In this document: in pieces, positions 42,983 to 52,429 of the stretch
How positions within the stretch are numbered: the first letter of the stretch is position 1
How the letters are laid out: each line of letters opens with the position of its first letter
Source of the DNA: 66-474 sp044464225
GTDB taxonomy: Bacteria > Pseudomonadota > Gammaproteobacteria > Xanthomonadales > Rhodanobacteraceae
Length of the DNA stretch: 64,000 nucleotides
Assembly: GCA_044464225.1 (NCBI GenBank)
Contig: JBIQLN010000015.1
Location: 1 to 64,000 of the forward strand
Direction of reading: 5' to 3'
The notes under the pieces: generated by a model
Told to the model about the DNA's origin: nothing
The model's database searches: none
Seen by the model: only the letters and a program-made list of their open reading frames with translations
Program-made: the position numbers and the translations under genes

Positions 42983-45709
42983 GTGGACACGGGCCATTGC
43001 GATCGGCCGCTGTACCGCTACCGTTTCGACGACGCCGAATTCGACGAGGCACGCGCGACCCTGCGCGTGGCCGGCGAGCGCGCGGACCTGGAACAGCGCC
43101 CGCTACAGGTGCTGGCGCTGTTGCTGCAGCGCGTCGACGAAGTGGTGCCGCGCGCCGAGTTGTTCGATACGGTGTGGGCGGGCCGGCCCACCGTCGACAA
43201 CGTGCTGGCGAATGCGGTGGCCAAGCTGCGCAAGGCACTGGGGCCGGCCAGCGCGCGCATCATCAACGTGCCCCGCGTCGGTTACCGGCTGCGCGGGCCG
43301 GTCGAGCGCACGGTGGCCGGGCGCCGTGCCGGCGGCGGTTTCGAATTGGCGGCCGGGCAAGCCGTGCCGGGCCGGGAACATTTTCGCCTCGAAATCTGCC
43401 TGGACCCGTCCGGCGATGCGGCGGTATGGCTCGCGCGCCATCAAAAGACCGGCGAACCGCGCGTCTACAAGTTCGCGGTCGACGGCGAACGGCTCGCGGC
43501 GCTGAAACGCGAAGTCACGATCTATCGCGTGCTCAAGGAGTGCCTCGGTGAGCGCGACGACCGCGTGCGCCTGTTCGACTGGAACTTCGATTCGCCACCG
43601 TTTTTCCTGGAATGCGAATACGCGGGACAGGATCTCGCGCGCTGGGCGCAGGAGGATCCGTCTTTCGCCGCCGCATCGCGCGAACACCGGATCGCGTGGT
43701 TCATCGAAGTCGCCGAAGCGGTCGCGGCCGCGCACGATGCCGGCGTGCTGCACAAGGACCTGAAACCGTCCAACGTGCTGGTGGCGCCCCGCGGCGACGG
43801 CTGGCGCTGGCGGGTCGCGGATTTCGGCAGCGGACGGCTGCTGGAACCGCAAAAGCTGGAAGCGTTGAACATCACGCGGCTGGGCATGGCGGTCACCGGC
43901 GTGTTTGCGGAGGAAGCCGGGGTGACGCTGCTGTACGTCGCCCCCGAACTGCTGGCCGGTGCCGCACCGTCGGTCCGCAGCGACGTTTTCGCGCTGGGCC
44001 TGATCCTGTTCCAGATGGTCGTCGGCGACTTGCACCGCACGCTCGCACCCGGCTGGGAGCAGGGCATCGACGACGAGTTGCTGTGCGAGGACATCACGGC
44101 GGCGACCCGTGGCGACCCCGAGCACCGCCTCGCCAGCGTGGACGCGCTGATCCAGCGCCTGCGCAGCCGCGAAGCGCGCGCCGTCGAACGCAAGCGGCTG
44201 CGCGATTCCGACGCGCGTGCGCTGATGGCCGAGCGCCTGCTCGAACGCAGCCGGGTGCGGCGTCCCTGGCTGATCGCCGCGATCATCCTGCTGGGGGCGG
44301 GCCTCGCCGTGAGCCTGTGGCAGCTCAAGGAAATCAGGGCGGCACGCACCGAAGCCCAGCAACAGGCCGCGCTGGCCGCCGCCACCAACCGCTTCCTCAA
44401 TGACGACCTGCTGGGTGCCGGCGTCGGTGGCAATTCGCCCGCGTGGTACGAACGCAACCCGTCGCTGCGGGAAGTCCTGGATACTGCCGCGCGCCACCTC
44501 GACGACGGCCGCTTTGCCGGCGAGCCGCTGGTCCTGGCGGGCCTGCACCAGACCCTCGGCCGCGCGTACCGCAGCACCGGCACGTTTTCAAAGGCCGGCG
44601 TGCAACTGCAAGCCGCGGCGGATTGGTTGCAGCGCACGCTTGGCGCGAGCGACCAGCGTACCGTGCTGGCGCAATACGAGCTCGCGCCGATCCTGGCGCA
44701 CCTGTCGAAGTTCGACGATGCCCATGCGGTGCTCGATCGCGCCGATGCGGCGGCCGGCACGCGCCGCGATGCGATTTCGGAAATCGCGCTGCGCGCACAC
44801 CTTGCGCGCGGCGACGTGCTGTACCAGCAGATGCGCGTCGAGCCCGCGCTGGCCGCGTACACCGTTGCCGAGAAGTTGCAACGGCAACTGCACCCCGACG
44901 ACGCGGTGATGTCCGTGCACCTGCTGCTGGCGATCGCCGGTTGCGATTTGCGGATGGGCAAGCCGAAAGAGGCCGAGACGGTCGCGCGGAAAATCCTGTC
45001 GGGCGCGTCCTATACGCAGGAGCGCATCGGGCTGGCCGCGATCGCCACCGCCCATTCGCGGCTCGGCGACGCCCTGCGGGGGCAGGGCCGGTACAAGGAC
45101 GCGATTCCCGTGACGCAGCAATCGCTGCAGGAATACGAAACCTCGCAGGGGCCGGACAGCCAGGGCGCGATCAGCGCCTTGAGCACCTTGAGCTATCTCT
45201 ATTCACTGACCGGCGACGACGCCAAGGCCCTGGCGTTGCAGCGCGACGTATACCAGCGCGCGGTGCACCGCTGGGGCGCCGAAAGCCAGTACGCGCTGGT
45301 CGAGCTGCTGAACCTCGGATCCAGCGAATACGACGCGGGAGACCTGAAGTCCGCATTGCCGCACCTGCAACAGGCCGAAGCCGGACTCGTGAAGGTGAGC
45401 GGCGAGAAAAGCCCGACGACCCAAGCTGCGCGCGTCGCGCTGGCCAATGCCCTGGCCGACCTCGGCGACAACGAGGAGGCCCTGGCGATGATCGCCGAAG
45501 TCGATCCGGTGGCCTACCAGGCAACCACCTCCGATCCGGACCGCGCGGTGGTCCTGAAGGCCATGCAGGCCCGCATCGAGTTGCGCATGCACAAGCCGGG
45601 CGCGGCCACGCGCCTCCGCGATGCCATCGCCGCGATGCAGACGGCCGGTGTTGCGGACGAGGAAATCGCGACATTCCGTTCGGTACTGCCTGGTGCAAAC
45701 GTGCGCTGA
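42983..45709 (+). CDS. Winged-helix / Ser-Thr kinase / TPR fusion protein
   Basis: A 908-residue protein starting at GTG 42983 (after GGAGCAGG). Residues ~10-105 form an OmpR/CadC-type winged helix (LQVLALLLQRVDEVVPRAEL, NVLANAVAKLRKALG, INVPRVGYRLRG). Residues ~130-400 form a Ser/Thr kinase: Lys163 (RVYKFAV), catalytic loop HKDLKPSN (His257, Asp259), DFGSG (Asp280) and APEL; the Gly-rich loop is degenerate. A membrane helix lies at 429-448 (WLIAAIILLGAGLAVSLWQL). The rest is TPR repeats (about 480-900), presumably periplasmic. It joins a DNA-binding output to a kinase and a sensory TPR domain in one chain; the signal and targets are unknown. Confidence 0.88.
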   Translation: MDTGHCDRPLYRYRFDDAEFDEARATLRVAGERADLEQRPLQVLALLLQRVDEVVPRAELFDTVWAGRPTVDNVLANAVAKLRKALGPASARIINVPRVGYRLRGPVERTVAGRRAGGGFELAAGQAVPGREHFRLEICLDPSGDAAVWLARHQKTGEPRVYKFAVDGERLAALKREVTIYRVLKECLGERDDRVRLFDWNFDSPPFFLECEYAGQDLARWAQEDPSFAAASREHRIAWFIEVAEAVAAAHDAGVLHKDLKPSNVLVAPRGDGWRWRVADFGSGRLLEPQKLEALNITRLGMAVTGVFAEEAGVTLLYVAPELLAGAAPSVRSDVFALGLILFQMVVGDLHRTLAPGWEQGIDDELLCEDITAATRGDPEHRLASVDALIQRLRSREARAVERKRLRDSDARALMAERLLERSRVRRPWLIAAIILLGAGLAVSLWQLKEIRAARTEAQQQAALAAATNRFLNDDLLGAGVGGNSPAWYERNPSLREVLDTAARHLDDGRFAGEPLVLAGLHQTLGRAYRSTGTFSKAGVQLQAAADWLQRTLGASDQRTVLAQYELAPILAHLSKFDDAHAVLDRADAAAGTRRDAISEIALRAHLARGDVLYQQMRVEPALAAYTVAEKLQRQLHPDDAVMSVHLLLAIAGCDLRMGKPKEAETVARKILSGASYTQERIGLAAIATAHSRLGDALRGQGRYKDAIPVTQQSLQEYETSQGPDSQGAISALSTLSYLYSLTGDDAKALALQRDVYQRAVHRWGAESQYALVELLNLGSSEYDAGDLKSALPHLQQAEAGLVKVSGEKSPTTQAARVALANALADLGDNEEALAMIAEVDPVAYQATTSDPDRAVVLKAMQARIELRMHKPGAATRLRDAIAAMQTAGVADEEIATFRSVLPGANVR

Positions 45710-45891
45710 GGAGGCACGATGGGTTGAATCACGCGCCCCTCCGCTTGCGGTCCGAGGAACACCATCAGCGTTTTCCAGGTGGCGTGGCGGCGGTGCGATT
45801 TCGATGAGCATGCATCCGGCCTGCGGTGCTAATCTGAGTGTCGGCCGCTGTTCTCGGCCGAACGGACTATCGGCGGATCGAAGGGACAGCG

Positions 45892-47421
45892 ATGAGTGAA
45901 AGCGAGACCAGCCTGCCGAACCGCGCCGATGCCGAAGCGCCGAGGATCTCCACCGGCAGCGCCGGTCTCGATGAAATCCTCGGGGGTGGCGTCGACCCCG
46001 AACGGATGTACCTTTACGAAGGGCGTCCCGGGGCGGGCAAGACGACCTTGGCGCTGCAGTTTCTTCTGGAAGGCGTGCGCCGCGGCGAACCGGTGCTCTA
46101 CATTACCCTTTCGGAAACCGAGCGCGAACTGGAGCTGGTTGCCCATCGTCATGGATGGTCCCTGGACGGGATCACCGTTTTCGAGTTGGTTCCTCCCGAA
46201 ACCACCCTCGATCCCAGCCACGAACTGACAGTCCTGCAGCCCGCCGAAATGGAACTCGGGGAAACCAGTCGTCTCATCTTCGACAAGATCGAGCAGGTGA
46301 ATCCGGCCCGGATCGTGATCGACAGCCTGTCCGAACTTCGGCTGCTCGCGCAAAGCCCCCTGCGGTATCGCCGGCAGGTTCTTGCGTTGAAGCACTTCTT
46401 TTCCACCCGCAAGTGCACGGTGATCCTGCTCGACGATCTCACCGCACACGAGAAGGATCTTCAACTCCACTCCATTGCGCACGGGGTGGTGCTGCTCGAA
46501 CAGTTGGCGATTGCCTACGGCGCCGAACGCCGGCATCTGCGGGTGGTGAAGATGCGGGGGATCCCCTTCAAGGGCGGCTTCCATGATTTCACCATCAAGC
46601 GCGGAGGCCTGGAGATCTATCCGCGCCTGGTTGCGGCAGAGCACCACAAGCAGTTCGAGAGCGACTTCGTTCCCAGCGGCAACGCCGAGCTGGACAAACT
46701 TCTTGGCGGCGGCCTGGAGCGGGGCACCAACGCGCTGCTGATCGGTGCGGCCGGCGTGGGGAAATCGTCCATCGCCGTGACCTATGCGATCGCCGCGGCC
46801 CAACGCGGAGAGCACACCACCATCTTCGCCTTCGACGAAGGCCGGGGCACCATCCGGGCGCGCGCGAAAACCCTGGGCCTGCCGTTCCAGGATGCCATGG
46901 AACGAGGGTTGATCGAGCTCCAGCAGATCGATCCCGCGGAATTGTCGCCGGGGGAATTCGCGCATCGCGTGCGTGCGGCAGTGGAACGCGATGGTGCACG
47001 GATCGTCGTCATCGACAGCCTGAACGGCTATCTCAACTCCATGCCAGACGAGCGTTTCCTGATCCTGCAGATGCACGAGCTGCTGAGTTATCTCAGTCAA
47101 CTCGGTGTGCTGACATTGCTCGTGCTCGCCCAGCACGGGCTGGTTGGTCCCATGGATACACCCCTCGACATCAGTTACCTCAGTGACGCCGTGCTGATGT
47201 TGCGCTACTTCGAATACGATGGCTCGGTGCGCCGGGCACTTTCGGTGGTGAAGAAGCGCAGCGGGAACCACGAACACACCATCCGCGAGTTCCGGCTGAG
47301 TTATGGCGGGGTGAGTCTCGGGCCGCCGCTCAATGGCTTCACCGGGATTTTCGCCGGAACGCCCGTCTACACGGGCGAGAGGGCTCCGCTGCTGCCGGAA
47401 AATGGCAGCCGGGCGAGCTGA
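45892..47421 (+). CDS. KaiC-like ATPase with two RecA domains
   Basis: A 509-residue double KaiC-domain protein. Walker A sites are GRPGAGKTT (44-52) and GAAGVGKSS (about 285-293); Walker B-like segments are RIVIDSLSEL and RIVVIDSLNG. Acidic loops with catalytic-type Glu are LSETERELE and FDEGRGT. At the position of cyanobacterial KaiC Ser431-Thr432 my alignment reads DISYLSDAV, so Ser is kept and Thr is Tyr. ATG 45892 follows AAGGGA. Such KaiC homologues outside cyanobacteria act with histidine kinases in stress adaptation. The stop codon is followed one base later by the histidine kinase start, so they form one operon. Confidence 0.92.
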   Translation: MSESETSLPNRADAEAPRISTGSAGLDEILGGGVDPERMYLYEGRPGAGKTTLALQFLLEGVRRGEPVLYITLSETERELELVAHRHGWSLDGITVFELVPPETTLDPSHELTVLQPAEMELGETSRLIFDKIEQVNPARIVIDSLSELRLLAQSPLRYRRQVLALKHFFSTRKCTVILLDDLTAHEKDLQLHSIAHGVVLLEQLAIAYGAERRHLRVVKMRGIPFKGGFHDFTIKRGGLEIYPRLVAAEHHKQFESDFVPSGNAELDKLLGGGLERGTNALLIGAAGVGKSSIAVTYAIAAAQRGEHTTIFAFDEGRGTIRARAKTLGLPFQDAMERGLIELQQIDPAELSPGEFAHRVRAAVERDGARIVVIDSLNGYLNSMPDERFLILQMHELLSYLSQLGVLTLLVLAQHGLVGPMDTPLDISYLSDAVLMLRYFEYDGSVRRALSVVKKRSGNHEHTIREFRLSYGGVSLGPPLNGFTGIFAGTPVYTGERAPLLPENGSRAS

Positions 47422-47422
47422 C

Positions 47423-49114
47423 GTGCCTGAAGCCAAGGTTCTGGTTCTTGCCCCGGTCGGCCGGGATGCCACCGCGTGCGCGAAGTTGGTGGAACAGGCG
47501 GGGCTCGATCCACATGTTTGTGACGATGTCGGCGAACTGCTTGCGCAACTCGACCAGGGTGCGGACCTTGCGCTGATCGCCGAGGAGGCGCTTTACGGAA
47601 AATCGATCGGACGGCTGATCCGATGGGTGGACGCGCAACCGCCCTGGTCGGATTTTCCCTTCATCGTCATGACCAACCAGAACGAGGGACCGCGGCTCAT
47701 CGAATTCCGGCGCCGGATCGTCAGCGAACTCCGGAACGTTTCCTTCCTCGAGCGGCCAATGCGGGCGATCTCGCTGCAGGCGGCAGTGCTGTCGGCCGAG
47801 CGAGGCCGCAGCCGCCAATACGAAGCCCGCGCGTACCTCGAAGCGCAGCGACACGCTGCCGAGGATCTGGAGCATCTGGTCGCGAGGCGTACCCGGGCGC
47901 TGCAAAAGGCCAACGAGAAGTTGCGCGAGGAAAGCAAGCGGCGCGAGCGTGCGCAGTCGGCCCTGATGCAGGCGCAGAAACTGGAAACCATGGGGCAGCT
48001 CGTGGGCGGCGTCGCGCACGATTTCAACAACCTGCTGATGGCGGTGATCGGCAATCTGGAATTGCTGGCCAGGAAAATCAGCCATGACCCGCGCCAGGCG
48101 AAGCTGCTGCACGGCGCGATGGAAGGGGCGCGGCGCGGCGCCACCCTGACGCAAAGGTTGCTGGCGTTTGCGCGGAAGCAGGAATTGCAGTCGCGCGCAA
48201 CCGACATCCAGGCCCTCGTGCGCGACATGCACGACCTGATCACCCGTTCGGTGGGACCACTGATCAACGTGGAGATCCGTGCGGGCGGGTCGCTGCCCAG
48301 TATCAACATCGATGCCAACCAGGTGGAGATGGCACTGCTGAACCTGGCGGTCAATGCACGCGACGCCATGCCTTCCGGCGGTACCCTGACGATCGCCATG
48401 GAACGGCGCGAGGCCACGGCGGAGCAGCCGGAGTTGCACCCTGGTACCTACGTGCGGCTGTCGGTACAGGACACGGGCGAAGGCATGGACGAGGCGACCC
48501 TGGCCCGCGCTGTCGAACCGTTCTTCTCGACCAAGGGTGTCGGCAAAGGCACGGGATTGGGGCTCTCGATGGTACATGGACTCGCCGAACAGTCCGGCGG
48601 CGCGTTCCGGCTGCGCAGCAGCGTAGGCGTGGGCACGTGCGCCGAGCTGTGGTTGCCCGTGGCCGAAAGCACGGCGGTTGCCCCCGCGCTGCCCGCGCCG
48701 GTCCATGCCGCCAGCGTGCGGGCCACGGTCCTGTTGGTGGACGACGATGCGCTGATCGCCAGCAGCACCGCTGCGCTCCTGGAAGACCTGGGCCACCGCG
48801 TTGCCGAGGCACATTCCGGACGGGAGGCGCTCGTCCTGATGCAGGACGGCCTCGCTCCCGACATCGTCGTGACGGATTACGCCATGCCGGGCATGACGGG
48901 GATGGATCTCGCCATCGCGCTCCGCGAGCAGCATCCCGGGCTTCCCATCCTGCTGGCGACCGGTTACGCCGAACTGCAGGGCGTGCAGCCCATCGAGCTG
49001 CCCCGCATCGCCAAACCCTATACCCAACAGCAACTGTCGGCCGAGATCGTGCGCCTGGTGGCGTGTTCCCCGGCGGCTCGTCCAACCGTACTCGAGCATG
49101 GGAAGGGCTGTTGA
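47423..49114 (+). CDS. Hybrid histidine kinase with pseudo-receiver N-terminus and C-terminal receiver
   Basis: A 563-residue sensor. Residues ~1-125 look like a response-regulator fold lacking the phospho-acceptor Asp (KVLVLAPVGRDA ... DLALIAEEAL ... FIVMTN). A coiled coil follows (140-180). The HisKA box is LVGGVAHDFNNLLMAV (His199). The ATPase domain has NLAVNARDAM, DTGEGMDEATL and GTGLGLSMVHGLAEQ. A true receiver is at ~435-555 (TVLLVDDDALIAS, phospho-Asp485 in VVTDYAMPGMTG, IAKPY). GTG 47423 is chosen; ATG 47402, overlapping the KaiC gene, is possible. No membrane helix: probably cytosolic and fed by the KaiC-like partner. Confidence 0.9.
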   Translation: MPEAKVLVLAPVGRDATACAKLVEQAGLDPHVCDDVGELLAQLDQGADLALIAEEALYGKSIGRLIRWVDAQPPWSDFPFIVMTNQNEGPRLIEFRRRIVSELRNVSFLERPMRAISLQAAVLSAERGRSRQYEARAYLEAQRHAAEDLEHLVARRTRALQKANEKLREESKRRERAQSALMQAQKLETMGQLVGGVAHDFNNLLMAVIGNLELLARKISHDPRQAKLLHGAMEGARRGATLTQRLLAFARKQELQSRATDIQALVRDMHDLITRSVGPLINVEIRAGGSLPSINIDANQVEMALLNLAVNARDAMPSGGTLTIAMERREATAEQPELHPGTYVRLSVQDTGEGMDEATLARAVEPFFSTKGVGKGTGLGLSMVHGLAEQSGGAFRLRSSVGVGTCAELWLPVAESTAVAPALPAPVHAASVRATVLLVDDDALIASSTAALLEDLGHRVAEAHSGREALVLMQDGLAPDIVVTDYAMPGMTGMDLAIALREQHPGLPILLATGYAELQGVQPIELPRIAKPYTQQQLSAEIVRLVACSPAARPTVLEHGKGC

Positions 49115-49238
49115 ACGTGCCAAGCGCGCGGATGGGAACCGGCAGCCGGGCGTTTCCTTTTGCGGGTTCCTGAAACCACTCCCCGATGCCTCGTTGCTGC
49201 GACGAACGTGTCGCGGCTCCCTCGGGTCGAGGCGGTTG

Positions 49239-50072
49239 TCATTCTGCCAATCGGTCGAGCATTTCGTCGAGCCCCGGATTCGCGGGCAACCGGATCAGGA
49301 ATTCGTCTTGCAGCACGTCGCGCATTTCCGCGGTGGTGGCGAGGATTCGCTTGGTGGTGGCGCCGGCCGCGGCGTGCTCGGCGAACTGGCGATTGCGGAG
49401 CGTCAGCCTGCGGCCGACCGGTGCACGGGCGGCGCTGACGCCCGTGACGAAGTGCGAATCGGGGTTGGTGGACGTCCAGAAATTGCTGACGCGGTAATCG
49501 GCCGGGAATTGTGGCTGCAGGTCGAAGCGGTAGAGCGTCTGCCATGCACCGGCGGCGAACAGTTGCAATCGCCAGTCGCTGTCGTCGTGGCGGATCAGCC
49601 GGAAAGGTTCGTGCGGCGTGGCCTGTTCGACATCGGGTACGAGTTGCAGGGGGCCGGTGGGCGTGTTGCCGCCGAAACCACAATCGGCCAGCCACGATTT
49701 TCCTTCGGCTTCCACGCGCAGCAGCATGTGGGTGCGCGCGGTGATCGCGTCTTCGGGTTGTCCCCACAGCACCCGCGCGGCGAGGTCGGTGACCGTGAAG
49801 CCGATTGCGCGCAGGGCATCGCTCAATAGCCGGTTCTGCTCGAAGCAGTAGCCGCCGCGGCGGTCGTGCACCAGCTTGCGTTGCACGGATGCGATGTCCA
49901 GGGCGGGGGAAATGCCGAGGAACGGGTCGAGGTTTTCGAACGGGATCGCGGCGACGTGCGCGGTGACGACGGCGCGCAGGGTTTGCGGGTCGGGGGCGAC
50001 GGGTTGGCGCAGGCCGATCCGTTCGAGGTAGGCCTGAAGGTCGATGGAATCGTTTGGGGGTTCTTGTTGCAT
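49239..50072 (-). CDS. nat: Arylamine N-acetyltransferase
   Basis: A 277-residue NAT. The catalytic triad is Cys76 (RRGGYCFEQN), His115 (TARTHMLL) and Asp130 (WLADCGFGG), in the usual spacing. N-terminal IPFENLDPFLG and the domain II barrel are intact. NATs move acetyl groups from acetyl-CoA to arylamines and hydrazines; natural roles in bacteria include aromatic-amine detoxification and amide formation in some biosynthetic pathways. It is 110 bases from the S9 peptidase gene on the same strand and convergent with the histidine kinase. The intervening gap holds a repeat-like GTCCCCGC/GCGGGGA palindrome. Confidence 0.95.
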   Translation of the reverse strand: MQQEPPNDSIDLQAYLERIGLRQPVAPDPQTLRAVVTAHVAAIPFENLDPFLGISPALDIASVQRKLVHDRRGGYCFEQNRLLSDALRAIGFTVTDLAARVLWGQPEDAITARTHMLLRVEAEGKSWLADCGFGGNTPTGPLQLVPDVEQATPHEPFRLIRHDDSDWRLQLFAAGAWQTLYRFDLQPQFPADYRVSNFWTSTNPDSHFVTGVSAARAPVGRRLTLRNRQFAEHAAAGATTKRILATTAEMRDVLQDEFLIRLPANPGLDEMLDRLAE

Positions 50073-50182
50073 GGGGCGTTTTCGCTATTGCGAAAAGTCA
50101 CTGGTCCCCGCTGCCGCGGGGATGGCCAGCAAAATGAAAGCGCGCTTCGCTGCGGGTCCAATGCGCAGTGTCTGGTATCCAA

Positions 50183-52336
50183 TCAGTGCGTCGCGTTGCC
50201 GAGCTTGCGCTGCAGGAAATCCACCGTCGCGGCGTCGGCCTTCATCCAGGATGCGTGGCGCAGGAAACCGTGGATCTCGTTGGGAATCACCATTTCCTCG
50301 AAAGGCACGCCGTGTTTCTTCAGGCGCGGCACCACGTCGGTCATCTGGAAGAAATGGACGTTGTGGTCGTCGTCGCCCTGGATCAGCAGCACCGGCGATT
50401 TCCATTTCGCGATGTCGGCGTCGGGCGACGATTCCCACGCCACCTTCAATGCCTGCTTGTAGTCGCCCTGTTCGTAACGGCCGTTGGGGTTCTGGTCGAA
50501 CCACCAGCCGATTGCACGCGACCAGTCGTGCAGCCCGTGCATGTCCACGCCGGCCTTGAAGATGTCGGAGTTCCTTGCCAATGCGAGTGCGGTCAGATAG
50601 CCGCCGTAGGAGCCGCCCCAGATGCCGATGCGCGCGGAATCGACGCCTTGCACGTGCTGCAGATACTTCGCGCCCGCCACGACATCCTGGTATTCGGAGG
50701 CCCCGGCCGGACCCGCGTGCGGCGGATTGTGGAAGGCGTGCCCGTAGCCGATGCCGAGCCGGTAGTTCACCGACAGCACCGTGAAGCCGTGCGTGGCGAG
50801 GTACTGGTTCACCGCGTAGCTGTTGGTGTAGTAATCCATGTAGTGCCAGCCCAGCAGCATCTGCCGCGGTGGCCCGCCGTGCACGAAGATCATGCCCGGC
50901 TGGTTGGCGCCGGCGTCGGCGCTGCGGAACAACTGGCCTTGGACCAGCGTGCCGTCCGCCGCCTTGAAAGTAACGGCTTGCGGGACGACCAGTTGCGCGG
51001 TCGGGAAATCCTTCGGGATCAGGTTCGCCTGCAGCGCCTTCTGCTGGCTGCCGTCGGCGTGCATCACGGAAACCAGCGGCGGTCGTTGCGCGCCCGCATC
51101 GATGAAGGCGAGGGCGTTCGCGCCGGCGATGGTGGGCGACCACTGCGAGGCGCTCCCCGAGGTCAAGGCGGCCGGCTGCGCACGGTCGACGGGTACGCGG
51201 AACAGGTGCCGGCGATCATTGTCGTTTTTCGTTGTGCCGGTGTTGGCGCTGTAAACGATCGAGCGGCCGTCGGGCGCCATCGCGACGTCTTCCACCATGA
51301 ACTTGCCGGGCGTCAGCAGCAGCGGTGTTCCGCCGTTCGCGCCAATGGAATAGAGGTGCGGCCAGCCGTCGATGTCGCTCAGAAATACCAGTCTCGAGCC
51401 GCCATTCGCCCAATGCAGGTTGGAGCCGCCTGCCGTTTCCGGATACGAGCCGACCAGCGTGTCGGGGCTTTGCCACACCACCTGCGCCTGCCCGGTGCGC
51501 GCATCGGCAACGCGGATCGACCATGGCTGCGGCGTCTGTTGCAGGATCGGTTGCGGCGGGCCGCCGTTGCCCGGCTGGCGCGTGAATGCGATCCGCGCGC
51601 CGTCGGGCGACCAGCGCGGATCGCCGTCGACTTCGGTTGAAGGCGACACGTACAGGATCGGCGTCCGGTCATCGCTGAACACGCCGATGAAGGCGTGGTC
51701 GTCACGACGCGACACGAACGCGAGGCGCCTGCCATCCGGCGACCATTGCAGGTCGGCATCCTTGCCGCTATCGAAGAACAGGCGCTTCGGCTTGGTCTTG
51801 TCGCTGGCCGAAAGCTGCGCGGTCCAGACCTGGCCGTCCTTGATGTAGGCGAGCTTGCCCTCCGATGAAAGCGCGGGTGCGTCACCTTCGACGAGTTCGC
51901 GCGCGGTGTCTTTCTGCAGATCCACGCTCCAGATCATCACCTTCGGTTCGACCGGGCTGGACGCGGGATCGACGGCCACTTTCACCGGCCAGTTGGCGTC
52001 ATGGTCGCCGCCGCGCACGAACACCAGCGCGTCGCCCGACGGTGAAAACGCGAGCTGCGTGATTTCCTGCCCGTCATCCTGCGTGAAGCGCGTGACCCGG
52101 TGCGGCTGGAAATCAGGCGCCTTGGCCACCCAGACATTGCGCACGCCGTTCTGGTCGATGACCCAGGCGATGCGATCGCCGTGCTCCGACGACGTCAGGC
52201 CGAGCGGGAATGGGTAGGACAACGCTTGTTCCAGCGTGAAACCGGTTTGCGGCGATGCCGCGGCGGTGGGCGGCGGCGCCAGCGTGGCGCCCGTGGCGAA
52301 CAACGCGGCCAGCATGAATTCGTGCAATCGATACAT
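50183..52336 (-). CDS. Secreted S9 family prolyl oligopeptidase-type peptidase
   Basis: A 717-residue exported serine peptidase. ATG 52336 gives a signal peptide (LHEFMLAALFATGATLA). The N-terminal part is a beta-propeller with WD40-like repeats (FSPSGDALVFVRGGD, WSPDGRRLAFVSRRDD, WSPDGARIAFTRQP). The C-terminal alpha/beta hydrolase domain has the nucleophile Ser in GIWGGSYGGYLTALALAR, Asp in LIQGDDDHNVHFFQM and His in IPNEIHGFLRHASWMK. This is the DPP/acylaminoacyl-peptidase arrangement. It likely trims proline-containing or acylated peptides in the periplasm. Divergent from ndh across 93 bases. Confidence 0.93.
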   Translation of the reverse strand: MYRLHEFMLAALFATGATLAPPPTAAASPQTGFTLEQALSYPFPLGLTSSEHGDRIAWVIDQNGVRNVWVAKAPDFQPHRVTRFTQDDGQEITQLAFSPSGDALVFVRGGDHDANWPVKVAVDPASSPVEPKVMIWSVDLQKDTARELVEGDAPALSSEGKLAYIKDGQVWTAQLSASDKTKPKRLFFDSGKDADLQWSPDGRRLAFVSRRDDHAFIGVFSDDRTPILYVSPSTEVDGDPRWSPDGARIAFTRQPGNGGPPQPILQQTPQPWSIRVADARTGQAQVVWQSPDTLVGSYPETAGGSNLHWANGGSRLVFLSDIDGWPHLYSIGANGGTPLLLTPGKFMVEDVAMAPDGRSIVYSANTGTTKNDNDRRHLFRVPVDRAQPAALTSGSASQWSPTIAGANALAFIDAGAQRPPLVSVMHADGSQQKALQANLIPKDFPTAQLVVPQAVTFKAADGTLVQGQLFRSADAGANQPGMIFVHGGPPRQMLLGWHYMDYYTNSYAVNQYLATHGFTVLSVNYRLGIGYGHAFHNPPHAGPAGASEYQDVVAGAKYLQHVQGVDSARIGIWGGSYGGYLTALALARNSDIFKAGVDMHGLHDWSRAIGWWFDQNPNGRYEQGDYKQALKVAWESSPDADIAKWKSPVLLIQGDDDHNVHFFQMTDVVPRLKKHGVPFEEMVIPNEIHGFLRHASWMKADAATVDFLQRKLGNATH

Positions 52337-52429
52337 GGCGCATCCCCGTGGTCGGCAAGGTTCAATGATTCGCACGTCGCGCGGTGCGTGTCCAGTGCCG
52401 ACGGTCACGGCGCGCGGCATACTGTGTCG

